Made by a program: the position numbers and the translations under genes
The notes under the pieces: model-generated
Seen by the model: only the letters and a program-made list of their open reading frames with translations
Told to the model about the DNA's origin: nothing
The model's database searches: none
Shown: one piece after another, positions 1 through 12,099 of the stretch
Layout: each line of letters starts with the position of its first letter
Numbering within the stretch: the stretch's first letter is position 1
Assembly (NCBI GenBank): GCA_024138015.1
Contig: JAMXBB010000011.1
Coordinates: forward strand, 31,946,047-32,010,046
DNA from: Lumnitzera littorea
Taxonomy: Eukaryota; Streptophyta; Magnoliopsida; Myrtales; Combretaceae
Reading direction: 5' to 3'
Length of the DNA: 64,000 nt

Positions 1-693
1 GTTTAAGAACTTAGGGATGACTTGACTTAAAGCCATTACTGATGCTTGAAGGAGCATCCAACACCCTCCTCTTCTAACAACACCACCACTGCCACCAACC
101 ACCGAAGCTGTCCTCTTTAATGAGTTTAACTTATCATCCAATTTTTGAAAATTCACTAGAAAAACCAAATTTTGTCTAAAAGTTTTGGAAATTTTTATTC
201 TTTAATAATTTTAGGTATGTTTTCAAATAAAATTTTTATTTTTTATAAAAATCTTTCAATCTACATATCACTTATAAGAAATGTACATTTCAACACCAAA
301 CTACAATTTGATTTTCAAAAGATCAAACGAAATAGTTTCCTTTGCAAAATGTTTCTATAAATATCCTAAGTCACAGAATCTCTACGTAAAAAGTTTTTCT
401 AAAACTTTTCATTTTATTGAGTTTTATTTTTAGATTTTGGAAAAAACAAAATATTGAAATTTAAGGAAAATTCATTATTTTTCAAGTTATTTTGTTAAAT
501 CTAATTTTAAAACCCTTTTTTAATAATTTTAGATGACATGTAATAGGTTGAGATTTAATTTTGTTCTTGGATTTCATGAAAAAGGCAAGTTTTTTAAGTC
601 AAATTTGATGGTTTCCACTTAATTACTTATGTTGGCTTTTTAAAAATTGTAAATTGATTATTTTTATTTAAAGACCCATATAAATCAATAGTA
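1..693. other. AT-rich intergenic stretch
   Basis: This stretch has no supported gene. The only longer frame (172-360, 62 codons) is low-complexity, rich in Phe, Ile and Lys, and has no domain I recognise. The first 130 bases are less AT-rich and contain a CCACCACTGCCACC-like run that could be the edge of a gene or repeat lying outside the window, but nothing confirms this. Confidence 0.5.
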
Positions 694-1445
694 AGTGGGA
701 GATATTACTTGTTGTATACCAAGAATTTTTACCCTAATACCATGATTTTCCAACCTAATATATGTATTTTAAGCATATTAGTTGTGTTTAACACCCGTTT
801 TAGTTGAATTTCTAGGTTTCACATGCCACTATGGATGAGTTCCGAACCATTCAAGCCAATATTGATGGAATTCCAACTAAGTTGAATATTAATGAATTAA
901 AAATAATGCAAAATGTACAATCTTAAGGGAAATGGAGTGAATCTGATACCTATATAAGATTTTGTAAAAGCTTTTATGGATGCTTTGGTGTAAGCTGGTA
1001 ACATGCAAAAGATATTACAGAAGCTTCCTTGATCAAGTAAATTTTGAATATAAAAGTAGAAACTTTAATAGAAGGTATTCTAGCATAAAATTCTAAACTA
1101 AAACCAAGTAGAAGGTCATATAGAATGTTCCATGTTAAAAATTATGAGTTAAAACACTTGTAGAAACTTGATTAGAGAGTCTTATTAGCAAAAATTATAA
1201 CTAATGATCATAATAGAAACTTGAGCAGAAGGTTCGATAAAGCATAAAGGTAAAAGCCCTAATAGAAGCTTGAGTAGAAGATTTAATAAGTAAAGGTCCC
1301 AATAAAAATTCATGTAGAAGGTACCATAAACCTAAAAAACTCTAGTAAAAGGTTATATAGAAAATACTTTATGTTTAAGAAACCTTAGTAGAAGGTTAAG
1401 TAGAAAGTACTAAAATTAGGACACCCTAATAGAATTTTCCTATAT
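694..1445 (+). repeat. Candidate degenerate LTR fragment with short repeats
   Basis: A purine run AGTGGGAGA (694-702) resembles a polypurine tract and is followed at 710 by TGTTG, the usual start of a copia-type LTR. About 300 bases later, between 1015 and 1440, a degenerate motif of the form TTGAGTAGAAGGT recurs roughly every 40-60 bases. Together these suggest the 3' end of an old LTR element. I could not find the other LTR, an LTR end or a target-site duplication, so this is a weak inference. Confidence 0.3.
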
Positions 1446-1612
1446 AATAATAATAAAAGTTAATACTCATAGTAGACACCTAATAAATATTAAAAGAATT
1501 AAAAACCTAATCAAAAGTATAACCATTAAAACACTATTACTTTAATGAAATTATAATTTGTAATATAGGGATCAATGAGGATGAAAGGACCAAGAAATCA
1601 AACATACAAAAA

Positions 1613-1740
1613 TCAACTATGAATCCAAATAAGTAAGATCGATGATTAAGGGCATTTTAGAGTACTATATTATAAGTCAACTATGAATCCAAATAAGTAA
1701 GATCGATGATTAAGGGCATTTTAGAGTACTATATTATAAG
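1613..1740. repeat. Exact 64-bp tandem duplication
   Basis: Two adjacent copies, 1613-1676 and 1677-1740, are identical over 64 bases. Each starts TCAACTATGAATCC and ends CTATATTATAAG. The surrounding DNA is visibly old and diverged, so perfect identity points to a recent duplication or to an assembly artefact. Confidence 0.95.
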
Positions 1741-4282
1741 TACTTAGAGATTGAAGTATATGTTATTTATGCTTGTGAAATAGTTGTTTGTGCACATGCA
1801 ACATGTGTACTTGAAAACTATTGTGCTACTATGATATCTTTGCTACTTGCATTGTTTGCCTTAGTGTATTTTGCCTTCTAATATGATTGTCTAAAATTGT
1901 TTGATCACCTTATAATTACACTAACTAAACTCAAACTAAAACCCTAACATGAAATGCATTACAAGCCACTAAGGGAATGACATAGGATTCTCCAACTAAA
2001 CAATAACCCTTTGATAAGGCAACATAATTGACTTTTACCCAATTTTAATCGAATTAAGTAACAAAATAGGAGTTCGCGGTGAGGCTAAGGGCACTAAGTT
2101 TAAAGGTAGTCATGAAAGGAGTCGAGTTTTCATTGTATAAGCATGGATTTGGTCATGAATTGTAGCATCATGGTCATTATGTGTAATCTCCTCAACCTGT
2201 GTTAGAGCGGGTATAATTTCTTTAACTTTATGATAGACTAGATAATGTTGTATAGGTAACATATGTTTGATTGTATTGTATTGCATCTAACTAACTGATT
2301 GATGGCCCTACTTGATTATTGTGTTGTGTACACTTTTGTCTTCGGCCCCATACTAAGCGATCGGTTGCTCATATCCTCATAATTCTTTTGTAAGTCTTAA
2401 GAGATAGATATTAAGACTAACCAATCCCCTAACATATAAAAGATAGGTAATGGATCTAGAGTGAGGAGTAAATGGATTTGAATAATTCTAATTATCTCTT
2501 ATTTTAGAGTTAATTGGGCAATTTGAATAAACCTAACTAACTTGTAGTATTTTATTTATTGCAAACAAAAATTTAGAATTTCTTTTATAAGTTTTCTTGT
2601 ATAAAAACTCAATGTAAATTTCTTTTTTATAAAAAAATATATATTAAATGTCTATGTTTTACTTTATATACTGAATTAAAAATACTTAGGAGTTATTTAG
2701 TCACTTATATCTTATGTATACTAAGTCTAATCTTAAAACCTACACCATTTATACTTAAAAGTATAAGTTTTAGGGTAGATATAAGGTAGAACGGCTTTGT
2801 GCCCATACTCTACCCTATGAGAGTAGATTTCGAAAAATTTATGACTTGGTATCTATCATGTGACTGTTAAATACATATCTAGAACTTATTCAATCGAGAA
2901 GGAAATGGGTAGGTGTTTTGTACAATAAGACTATCCACTCCTCTCTTTGATTAACAATAATAAAATAGTACAAGTTAACACAAATATATTTTAACCTTAC
3001 ATGTTTAGGCTATTTTGTAGCATATTTTGTTGGATATTTTTCTTATTACTTAATATATTTTCTGTATTTACTTATTCATTTAGTTGAGAAAAAGATTCGT
3101 TTTATTTGAAGGCCCAAATAAATATTCACAATGATGTTTCTATGAAGCATAACATTGATTTGACCTTTTCACATAGGTGACATGAAATTTACATAAGGGT
3201 TAAGTTTTACGTTTCCACATGATGACCAATCTTACTAAATCATTGTTCATAGATATATCTCGAGGGTAGATGTGTAATAGTATTACCATATTTACCCATA
3301 TAATAATAGGTCTCTAATCAAATCCCCTTTATATCATTAATTTAACATAAGCATTGCCTATTAATTTAATATTGCCCATCTTTGTCATTTCACCTTTTTG
3401 CTAAATTTACTTTAGTACATACAAATGTACATGCATGTATGGAATATATGCATATTTCATTGTTATTGTGCCTAGCTGTAGGTATCGATTACAAACTAAA
3501 GTTAGTACTTGGTTTTAAGGGTAATTTTATGCCTATAGTTACTTATTATAATGGTTATTGGCAATATTAAGATGAAATGAGTTGTTTTTTGCGTAAAATG
3601 CTTCAACTTCTACAACGAATAAGAAAGAACATTCCTTTTGTTACGCGTGCTATCCTTTTTTTTTTTTCTCCCACTTAATTGTATGATGTTTATTTATTTA
3701 TTTATTTATTTTAGCTACCGGATGACACATCTGTAACGGCTTTAGAGAGGTAAAATTTTTGCAGGAAACAAAAGACAAAGAAAATCCAGTGTCACTTTGG
3801 TTATGATAACGTAGAAAACTTGGGAAATTGGTTCCATTTTGAACTCAATTAATTTAAAAACGAGGAAAGGGGGATGGAGGTGGTAATAAAAATAACAGAT
3901 TTTGATTTACTAAAATAATTTCACACAAGAGACTATTGATATGCTTGAAGACCTTACATGTTACTTCTTTGTTATTCTTATTCTTCCCTATGCTAAGATT
4001 TGGGTTAGTTCTTTAAATTATTTAAGATAACTTGAAATTGTAATTGAATTTCAAGTGCATTTGTGTAACAAAAATATATTAATGCAATTAATTATAAAAA
4101 GCTATTTTTAGTAATTTCATGAATATTGTTATTAAATTAATTGATTTATTAATTGTTATAATTAAATACTCTATAGGTTTAAATCTCTCTCTTTAGTTTT
4201 TTGAGAAACACAATAGGTGAAACAGAAAGATTCTTATTAGCATTAGGCTTTGACTAAGTACAATGGTCTTTTCAAACTACCC
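1741..4282. other. AT-rich intergenic stretch
   Basis: I see no supported gene here. The frame at 3382-3570 (62 codons) has no recognisable domain. The stretch contains a poly-T run near 3655-3667 and an ATTT microsatellite near 3690. Around 2745-2830 is a TAGGGTAGA...CTCTACCCTA pair that could be part of an old inverted-repeat element. Confidence 0.5.
3690..3712. repeat. (TTTA)n microsatellite
   Basis: About five and a half tandem copies of TTTA/ATTT, with a poly-T tract shortly upstream (about 3655-3667). Confidence 0.9.
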
Positions 4283-4285
4283 TAA

Positions 4286-4696
4286 GGTAGCATTTGATTG
4301 CATAATTTTTATGGCATTAGATTAAAAAAAAAATTGTCTCATATTTGGTTTGTAACTTTATTTATTAATTGAACAAAAACTTGAACTAATAGACTAAAAA
4401 AAAAAACTAGATTTTTCCCCAGCTATACCACAGTATAAAAATAAAATTCATTGAACAAAAACAATAATATTTTGTATTCCCAAAAACATCCAGTCATGTT
4501 ATAATATTAATTAAATTAATATTATTATATTTTAAATATTACAAAAATTATTTATTTTATAATATAAATAATTAATTTTTTAATATAAATTTTGCATCTA
4601 GTACTATACAAACAAAACATGATACAATAAGTTTGTACTGTCTAGTTCTCCTTATACTTATCATGTCCAATTTAATTCTTACAACTAAATGCTACC
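4286..4696. mobile_element. Tourist-like MITE with TAA target-site duplication
   Basis: The ends are inverted repeats: the left end reads GGTAGCATTTGATTG and the right end, on the opposite strand, reads GGTAGCATTTAGTTG. The trinucleotide TAA flanks both sides (4283-4285 and 4697-4699). A TAA/TTA duplication and a length near 400 bp are typical of PIF/Harbinger-derived MITEs. The 411-bp element has no coding capacity and its interior is AT-rich. Confidence 0.75.
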
Positions 4697-4959
4697 TAAA
4701 TAGCAATTACTAAAATATGGTCTATTTGTCTTATATCTGGTGCCATGCTTTTCATCATTTTTTAACTTATGGTGAGTTCTATAATGAAGAAAATAAATTA
4801 TAATTAACATTACTATTTCAATCATTTCATGAACACAAGATTTCAATCATTATCACTTTGGTATTTTATTTGTAACTTTGTTCCCTATGCATTTACGTAA
4901 TTAAACATTATAATTATTTTCATTTGAGATTCTAAGTACTTGATACTTTGTTATATTAT

Positions 4960-4979
4960 ATACATACATACATACATAT
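4960..4979. repeat. (TACA)n microsatellite
   Basis: Four to five tandem TACA units between AT-rich flanks. Confidence 0.85.
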
Positions 4980-5040
4980 CAAAAATGTGTATTCATTAGT
5001 AAATTTCATACGAATCAATAGGATTCATAAAACTATCCCC

Positions 5041-5195
5041 AACTAAGGGTGAACGAGTTACCCTATTGTATAAGATACCCATTCAGGCCTTATTCTATCT
5101 GGTAGGTTTCGAGTAGGTAATAAAGTTCGTAAGGTACGTTCTGAATAATAATTTTTCAATACCTGCTCCCATAAGGTAGGATATGGGTATGAATA
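5041..5195. other. Short stretch with TACCC/GGGTA motifs, possible old repeat
   Basis: This short stretch is richer in GGGTA, TACCC and GGTAGG motifs than its surroundings, for example GGGTGAACGAGTTACCC at its start. Such motifs occur at the ends of some plant hAT-type repeats. No matching terminal repeat or duplication was found. The LTR element starting at 5201 interrupts it, and the sequence resumes at 14068. Confidence 0.25.
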
Positions 5196-5200
5196 CATGG

Positions 5201-5849
5201 TGTAGAGGATTGAAAATTGCTATATTATTTATTTAAGCTTGACTCCTTAGGTTAGGCGACAAAGCCTAAAGAGTCCAATCTATTTTTGGGATGATTCAGG
5301 AAGATTTGGCTTAGTAGGCTCAAAACAGGGATCGTTGGACCGGTCTATCCATATCTAACCTTTCTTAGGTAGGCATAAGCACTTATGAGGAAAGCTACTG
5401 ACTTTAGGCTCATTAGCTAGCTCATTCTAGATAACCCTAAATCGAGCAAGCTCTATCTCATCCATTGATCACTTAAATGATCTGACGAATACCATCATGC
5501 TCAAAAGCCTATAAATACTCAACATTTCTTCATCATTGGAAACTCTTAGAGAGATCGGAGAAATGGGGTTTTACTGTGAAAACTCTGCTCTCTAAGATCA
5601 AATAGCGTTCAAGCAAAAAATTAATCTCATTTACTTAAGTTACAAGGTGAACGCTTAAGATCCCCTAAGACTATCTTGTCTGTTACTTATGCATTTAAGA
5701 TACTAAGATTATCTATTCCTTCTCCTTGCCTTATTCTCACCTAATCATCCTTTTAAGTAACAATCTCGCTTCATTTCTTTGAAGCCACATATAACGCATT
5801 ACTTATAAAGTATGTACGTAATTACTCCTATTAGACCCTTATATCTACA
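5201..5849 (+). repeat. 5' LTR of the Tat/Ogre-like element
   Basis: It begins TGTAGAGG and ends TATCTACA, and matches 13418-14067 throughout with scattered, mostly transition-type differences. The inner part contains CCTATAAATACTC (near 5510), a plausible TATA box for element transcription. Confidence 0.92.
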
Positions 5850-5852
5850 TTT

Positions 5853-5870
5853 TAGCAACTCCACTAAGGA
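5853..5870 (+). promoter_or_regulatory. Probable decayed primer binding site
   Basis: The sequence TAGCAACTCCACTAAGGA lies four bases inside the 5' LTR. It resembles the TGGCGACTC... primer binding site, complementary to tRNA-Arg, described for Ogre-type elements. The differences are G-to-A changes, in line with decay elsewhere in the element. The family comparison is from memory. Confidence 0.45.
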
Positions 5871-5887
5871 AAAGTGATTGCAGAGAC

Positions 5888-7470
5888 ATGATACCTCCTA
5901 AGAATAGAACAACCGGTACGTTTGATACCATGTCCCAAGAGCTTGACACTAATGTTGAGCTTACTAAACAGAATCTACTCCCACTACTTGAGAATACTGA
6001 TCAGGACCATTCGGTACTTGAGGCTCCTCTAAATCTTATGCAGATAATGCAGACAATGTAGGAAGCCACAAGAGCTTTAAATCAGTTCATGGCTATGTTT
6101 TAACCTATCCTTACCGAGATGGCTACCACTGCTGCTGCGCAATAAGGTATAGCTTTCCCAAATTCTATGGTTGTTGTATAGCAAAGCCTTACTACCTCAG
6201 TTTAACTAATTAATCCTCTAGCCATTGAAGAGAATCTCCATCAAGGAGAAGGTGATGAAACCCCCTTGCCAAAACCAGCATGACAACTAACTCCTGCACT
6301 AAAGAATGTAAGAGTCCATTTAAGCGGCTCTTCATCTTCATAGGTGCCTACTCCTTCATCCAATCCTACCATCTTAACCTTGAGAGGATCTACTTCTCAT
6401 CCTAATCTTGCCCCTGCTTTGCTATTTACGTCTATAGCTTCTGTTCCAAAGACTTCCTTTATAACAAAAAAAGGCTTAGACGTTTATATAAGAGAAATAC
6501 AAATTAGGTCATCTATGGGAGTACTAGAGTTGAAACTCTCATATCACAAATACATCGCAGCGAAGTCATATCTTAAGGACTATATAAGTCTTAAGTTCAT
6601 ACTGTTTAATGGCAAGAGGGAAGTGCAAAGGAACATCTACTAAAATTTATCGAAACCTTGGAGCTTTATAGGCCTAATGATGACCAGAAGCTTAGAGAAT
6701 TCTCTAAATCATTGATAGAGAGGGCATACAATTAGTATGTCAACCTCCCCTCAGGATTAATTGATTCATGGGGGACTATATGCAAGCTCTTCTTGGAAAA
6801 ATTTTTCTCTACTTAAGAGCGAGTCATGATTATAGATATGGGAAGAATATGACAAAACCAGGAGGAAGATCTAATGAATTATATAGAGCGCTTTAGAGAA
6901 CACACTCTAGACATTCAAGTTATTTGTGATAAAAGAGAACTAGTGAAGATCTATATCTAAAGGATGTTCTCTAAATATGTTGTACACCTGGAGAACCCTT
7001 CCCTGTATTCTTTTGCTGCACTTGTTGAGAATGCACGAAGGACAAACAACTCTATTATGAGGCAATAGAAGGAAAGTAGAAAGCTTAACAAATAAGTAGC
7101 ATTTGTGTCATCGACTAGGAGTGAGAACTTTAATGCCAGTAAGAGACCTAAAAAAAATAAAGAAACTATTTCGTTTCCATACCCAATGAGCAAGGTATAT
7201 GCCATCCCCGACCGTTGGCTACAAGATGAAGCTATCAAGTTACCAAGAGTTGAGTGCCAACCTATAGAGAACGAAAGAAGAAATCCCAAATATTGTCGGT
7301 TTCATAGAACAATAAATCATCCCACTAGGAATTGTCGAAGCTTAAGAAAGATATTTCATGAAAGAATTCAAAATGTGGAGCTTATCATCAAAGATAACAA
7401 CATTCACAACAACCCACTTCCAAGCTATGATACCCATATGATAACACATAAGTGGTTTGAAAGTGATTAA
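5888..7470 (+). pseudogene. Decayed Ty3/gypsy gag with CxxH-x4-H-x4-C knuckle
   Basis: This was a gag polyprotein, the structural protein of retrotransposon particles. Reading from the ATG at 5888 gives plausible gag sequence broken by many stops, mostly TAG or TAA where CAG or CAA is expected. The middle part (about 6650-7080) has the retrotransposon-gag pattern with a conserved Trp and Phe-rich helices. The last clean part, 7105-7470 (121 codons), ends in YCRFHRTINHPTRNC, a zinc knuckle of CxxH-x4-H-x4-C form as in Tat/Ogre gags, not the usual CCHC. Nothing recognisable as protease or pol follows. It cannot make a full-length product. Function and lineage are inferred. Confidence 0.75.
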
Positions 7471-7560
7471 TGATTCGTTAGGTATGAAAAAAAAAAACGG
7501 GGGTAGAGGGGGTGGGGCTCTACTCAATAATAAAACTTTTATTATCTTACTCATCTCTAT

Positions 7561-8119
7561 GTATTATATCTTACACCTAAAGCCCAAGCAATACCCTAAC
7601 ATCTCAGCTCCCACGCCTCAAGCTCAAGCAGTGCTCTAATATCTCAGCTCTTACACCTAAAGCCCAAGCGATGCCTTGGCATCTCAACTTCCACGCTTCA
7701 AGCCCAGGCAACGCCCTGGCATCTGGGCTCTCATGCCTCAAGCCTAGGTAATACCTTGGTATCTCGATTCCCACCCCTTAAGCCTAGGTAGTGCCCTGGC
7801 ATCTCGACTCCTACACCTCAAGCCCAAGCAATGCCCTAGCATCTCAACTCTTACACTTAAAGCCTAGGCGATGCCCTGGCATCTCGGTTCCCATGCCTTA
7901 AGCACGAACGATACCCTGGCATCTCAGCTCCCATGCCTCAAGCCCAAGAGACGCCCTGGCATCTCAACTCCCATGCCTCAAGCCCAAGTGACACCTAAGC
8001 ATCTTGAGTCTCGTGGCTAAAGCCCAAGCAATGCCTGTCATCTTGGCTTCCATGCCTTATGTCTAGGTGATGCCCTGACATCTTGGACTCTATGCCTTAA
8101 GTCTAAGTGATGCCTTAGC
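7561..8119 (+). repeat. 40-bp minisatellite, 14 copies, inside the LTR element
   Basis: Fourteen head-to-tail units of 40 bp (one of 39 bp at 8001-8039) with phase marks at 7601, 7641, 7681 and so on. The consensus runs roughly ATCTCAGCTCCCATGCCT followed by CAAGCCCAAGCGATGCCCTGGC. Units differ at several positions each. The array sits just after the gag remnant, where pol would be expected. Because 40 is not a multiple of three, units do not keep frame, so it is not a coding repeat. Confidence 0.95.
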
Positions 8120-9002
8120 ATTTGTCATTTGTGCAAGAAATGCTATTTAATTAAAGAAGTGACCCAACAATAGATCCTAGCTTGCCATGCTTCCATCTTA
8201 CTCACACGAGAACCACGGTCGAGTGAAAGTAGCAATGGTAGCAAGGATCTTAATCTTCCTCAAGAGAAACATATGCTATAACTTTATGGTGATACAATCC
8301 ACTTGCCCACTCATCTAAGTTATACCTTCTTAAGGAAGGAAAACTAGGGATGAAGGAAAGGCAGCTATCTCCTCTCTTGATTTTTGAATCAAAACATTGA
8401 CATAATGATGTTGATCCTACAGTCCCACTAAGACTTGCTACCGTGTGTGAGTCTTGTTGTACTTGAGGCCTATTAGGACCTACTTCATTCAGGGCCTATT
8501 AGGCCCTAACAAGATGCTCACTGCGCTTAAAGCTTGCTAAGGCCTACTGCACTTGAGGTTTTCTTACTTAGGGCTCCTCCATGTAAAGGCCAATGTTCTT
8601 GAGGCGTCCTCGCTCAAGGCCTGCTAAGGCTTGTTATGCTCGAAACTTGCTCGTAGAAGGTAGCTCTTTACAAGGGGAACTAGTTAGCCTATGCTAATTC
8701 CTGAAGTAAATTTTTAAGATTAACTAGGAGCAATTAATTATGATATTGTTCATACCTGCAAAGATGGAAAAAGAACGTACAAGCAAAAGACACAACTACT
8801 ACACTTAAATTAAAAAAAAAAAAAAAAAGAGCATATGAAGGTACTTACTCTTTCCCATGACCTAGGCTTAGAACTTAAGGTTTGTCTTTCCTTTGCTCCT
8901 CGAAGAAGTATGCAAATAGCTTCCAAAATACTCATTAAGGATGCCTAAAAACTATACTCTTTATCAAAGATTGTTGTAGCAGCAAAGTTGGCTCATCCAA
9001 AG
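8120..9002. other. Non-coding interior of the LTR element
   Basis: No gene is visible. Between about 8460 and 8660 a second repetitive texture appears, with the motif GGCCTACTG/GGCCTATTAGG recurring irregularly. A poly-A run occurs near 8811-8828. Confidence 0.5.
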
Positions 9003-9517
9003 TTATACAGATTCAATAGTATAGCTACATCTTCTAATGTTGGAGTTATCTTCCCACACGAAGTGATAAACATATGAGTTTAAATACTCCAACATGAGAT
9101 GATCGCCCACTATACTTCCATTCCACTCATTTACGAGAACCGCATCCGAGTAGAAGTAATAATAGCACGAAGGACTTTTGCCTTCTTTAGAAAAGTCACG
9201 TACTCTAACTTTTCTACAATGTATGCTATCCAATCATCCCATCTAGAGGGTAACTCCTTCGAGAATGTAAATTGTGTATTAGAGAAAGATAGCTCTTTCC
9301 TCTTATTCTTAAATTGCAACACTGAATCTCCCTTGATGGTATCTTTAGAATCAATACAAGGCTCGCGCTTGATAAACTGAAGACCACCATTAGTGAAAGA
9401 TGTCGCGCAGGCTTCTCGATGTTTATCTTTGTCCCAAAAAATGCCTTCAAAAATAGTCTCATCGAGGCACTTTCCCCGAAGACACAGGATGGGTAGCAAG
9501 CATTCATCTTGATACAC
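9003..9517 (-). pseudogene. Decayed antisense reading frame inside the LTR element
   Basis: Two overlapping minus-strand frames, 9131-9517 (128 codons) and 9003-9233 (76 codons), look like one protein broken by a frameshift. The composition is that of a normal globular protein, with a tryptophan-containing segment RWDDWIAYIVEKL and good hydrophobic spacing, unlike the random frames nearby. Antisense extra ORFs, some resembling plant-mobile-domain proteins, are known in Tat-lineage elements, and the position and strand fit. I cannot confirm that similarity by eye, so the product is unnamed. Confidence 0.4.
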
Positions 9518-12099
9518 TAAACAAGATTGTTTATCAAAGAATCAAGAAGGCCACAGCATAAAGGAGCAGGTTGTTTTCTCTTATTGGTTCTTCATCAAAG
9601 GGTGACAAAAATTTTCATGGTGCAACTTCTAATTGGAATTGGTTCATGCTTCAATTGTCCAGTAAATAAAGTTTGTGTCAACTATCAAGAGAAAGAAAAT
9701 AAGCATAAGAATTAATTTATAAAAAAAAAAAAAAGGAGATTATAATGATTCCACTATGAACTACATATTACAAATTTTTGCTCTATTAAAATGGTTACAT
9801 ATAAGTGGACACCTCATGCCATTATCCAATTGGAGGCACATATGGATATTTAATGCCTAAGTACTTTATGCATGAGATTGTGGATGAGAAGAAAGGAAAT
9901 AAAAAGACAAAGAAATCAATGGAAGAACCTACCATAATATTGTTACTTCGGTGGAAGTTATCAAGCTCTCCATATTAGTGGTAAACTTGCATCCACATTA
10001 TTTATCAACAACATTCGAGTATTAGAGAAAAGAATACAACCTTATTGAGCCTCCTTTCCATATTTTACATGCGTACAGCTCGGAAAATACATTTGGGAAA
10101 CATGAGTCAATACTATAGAATGCAAGAGTTATAATATGAGCATTACCGTTATTGTTTGTCAATTAGTTTGAGGTCCCACTGAGAACGTTCATGGATTCAA
10201 CTTCTACGAGTCTAACCTCTCTAACTAACTTTCATAGTTCCTTACTCTAAAAGGGTAAGTATAATTCTTTGAGCATGGTTCTTGGATTTGTTCTCCGATT
10301 ATTGTTAGGGAGTTGATGGTGATGGATGATCCTATAATAATCTAATTGCAATTGAATGTCAAGGATAAGAAAAAAAAAAGATACTAAAGGAAAGAACTAA
10401 AGTAAAAGAAAAAGGAAGCTAATGAAAGATATATATATGTATATATACATATATTAGATATCTATGTCAAAAGATAGTTGTCTGATTGCTTGCTTATGTG
10501 CTGATGAAGAGCGCAACCCTGTTATAGCAATAAGTCCATAAGAAGACACCTGGTGATATTGTTCTTAATATCCCTATGACAAAGATGATAAGATATATGC
10601 CAAGAGACTCCATGCGAAAAGTAGATGAAACCGGATAAGATGTACATCTTTTGTTTCCTCTTGATCAATAGTGTTGCTACTCCTAATGTAATCTTGTAAG
10701 AAGTGTAGTAGGATGGAATATTAGAAGATTAAGATGATTGGGGGGAGGGTGTGGTGGGAGGGGAAGATGAAGAATGAATAAACATCAAAGATAAAGGTGG
10801 AAGCTATTATTCTATTCTTACTTATAAGCAATAAGAGTGTAATGTCTTGTGTTGAGTCACTCCACACTTCTCTCCATTTAGGAGTGTAACATTTCTTGAG
10901 CCGTTGTGCTCATTCCCTATTACTAGTCAATTGACTGTAAATGACTTAGACTTGGAGTAAGGGAAGAAAAGTCAAGGACATGAGTATATATATAGCCGAT
11001 AGTATATGGTCATGAGAAGATAATGACAACATATTAAAATTTCATATTTGATGGCATTGAATGATTTGGATAGTGTTTCAAATGGAAAGATATGGTATTT
11101 GGCTCTTGGAGAAGATTTAAAGTTTATTCTTTTCTTTTATGGAAGACAACGATAATATTAGTTCAAATTCAGATTTAAGATGGCAAGATAAGATATTGAA
11201 AGGAGTTGAAGCCTTAGGAAAAAAATATTGAAATTGACCATATGCTAATATAGACAAACGAAAAGTAAAAAAGAAAAAATTGCAGCTAAAATAATAGGCC
11301 TCAATTATAAGCAAATCTTTTAGTAGAAGGCAAAGCTGATAGAAAGCAAATTAAATATTAAATATTGCTTGCATACTTCGGGTTAAGCATAAATACATGC
11401 TCTTTGATCCATTAACAGATGTATAAGAGTTGAACTTAGAGGCAAAAGCATAAAGCCCTCAACGTTGAAGAAATAGGAAGGATTATTAGGAGGTTCGTAT
11501 CTTATGAATCTATGTCCATCATCCAAAAGTGATTATATGTGGTGGTAAAGCATAACATGTATTTCATTATGGAAAATATATGATTTCTTCATGAAGGAAT
11601 TTGGGACTTTAGTATGCCAATGAATATCTTCCTATATGGATTTTATGTGAAGCATTTATCATCAAAGAGAAGTTGTTATATATATATATATATTGGAGTC
11701 TGAGCATTTTGTCTTGATTCTTGAACCAATGAATTCAATTCAGCCATAAGTTCTCCATTTGAGTTGTCTAAGAAAATAATATCAAGCTTCACCATGAATG
11801 AATACTTGCCACATAAAATACCATTCGATAATTTGTTTCAATAGGAAATACACGAGAGCTTTTGTTATAAGCTTGCGAGGGCATTAAGAAAGATTTGATG
11901 AATAATATTGCCATGGTGGTAATACCACTCTAACATACCAAAAGTGACGTGCAATTAAATGATCTCATAAGCTTAGACACTGAGGCATATAATAAATAAA
12001 TTTGTAGCATTAGCATTAGGCTTATGTGCTTCGATCTATCAACTAAATGAAGTCTTTAGCCATATGAGCGCATTTGGCAGTAATGCAACTCTTTATGAT
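9518..12099. other. Non-coding interior of the LTR element
   Basis: A long AT-rich stretch with no supported frame. It contains poly-A runs (near 9720 and 10371), a TA-rich palindromic run around 10430-10455 and a short AT microsatellite near 11680. No reverse transcriptase or integrase motif was seen on either strand. Confidence 0.5.

Noticed and set aside
7561..8119. CRISPR-like array
   Set aside because: Units are contiguous with no unique spacers, and the setting is a plant retrotransposon. It is a minisatellite.
9099..9380. 93-codon plus-strand frame opposite the antisense pseudogene
   Set aside because: It is the complement of a better-composed minus-strand frame and has no domain.
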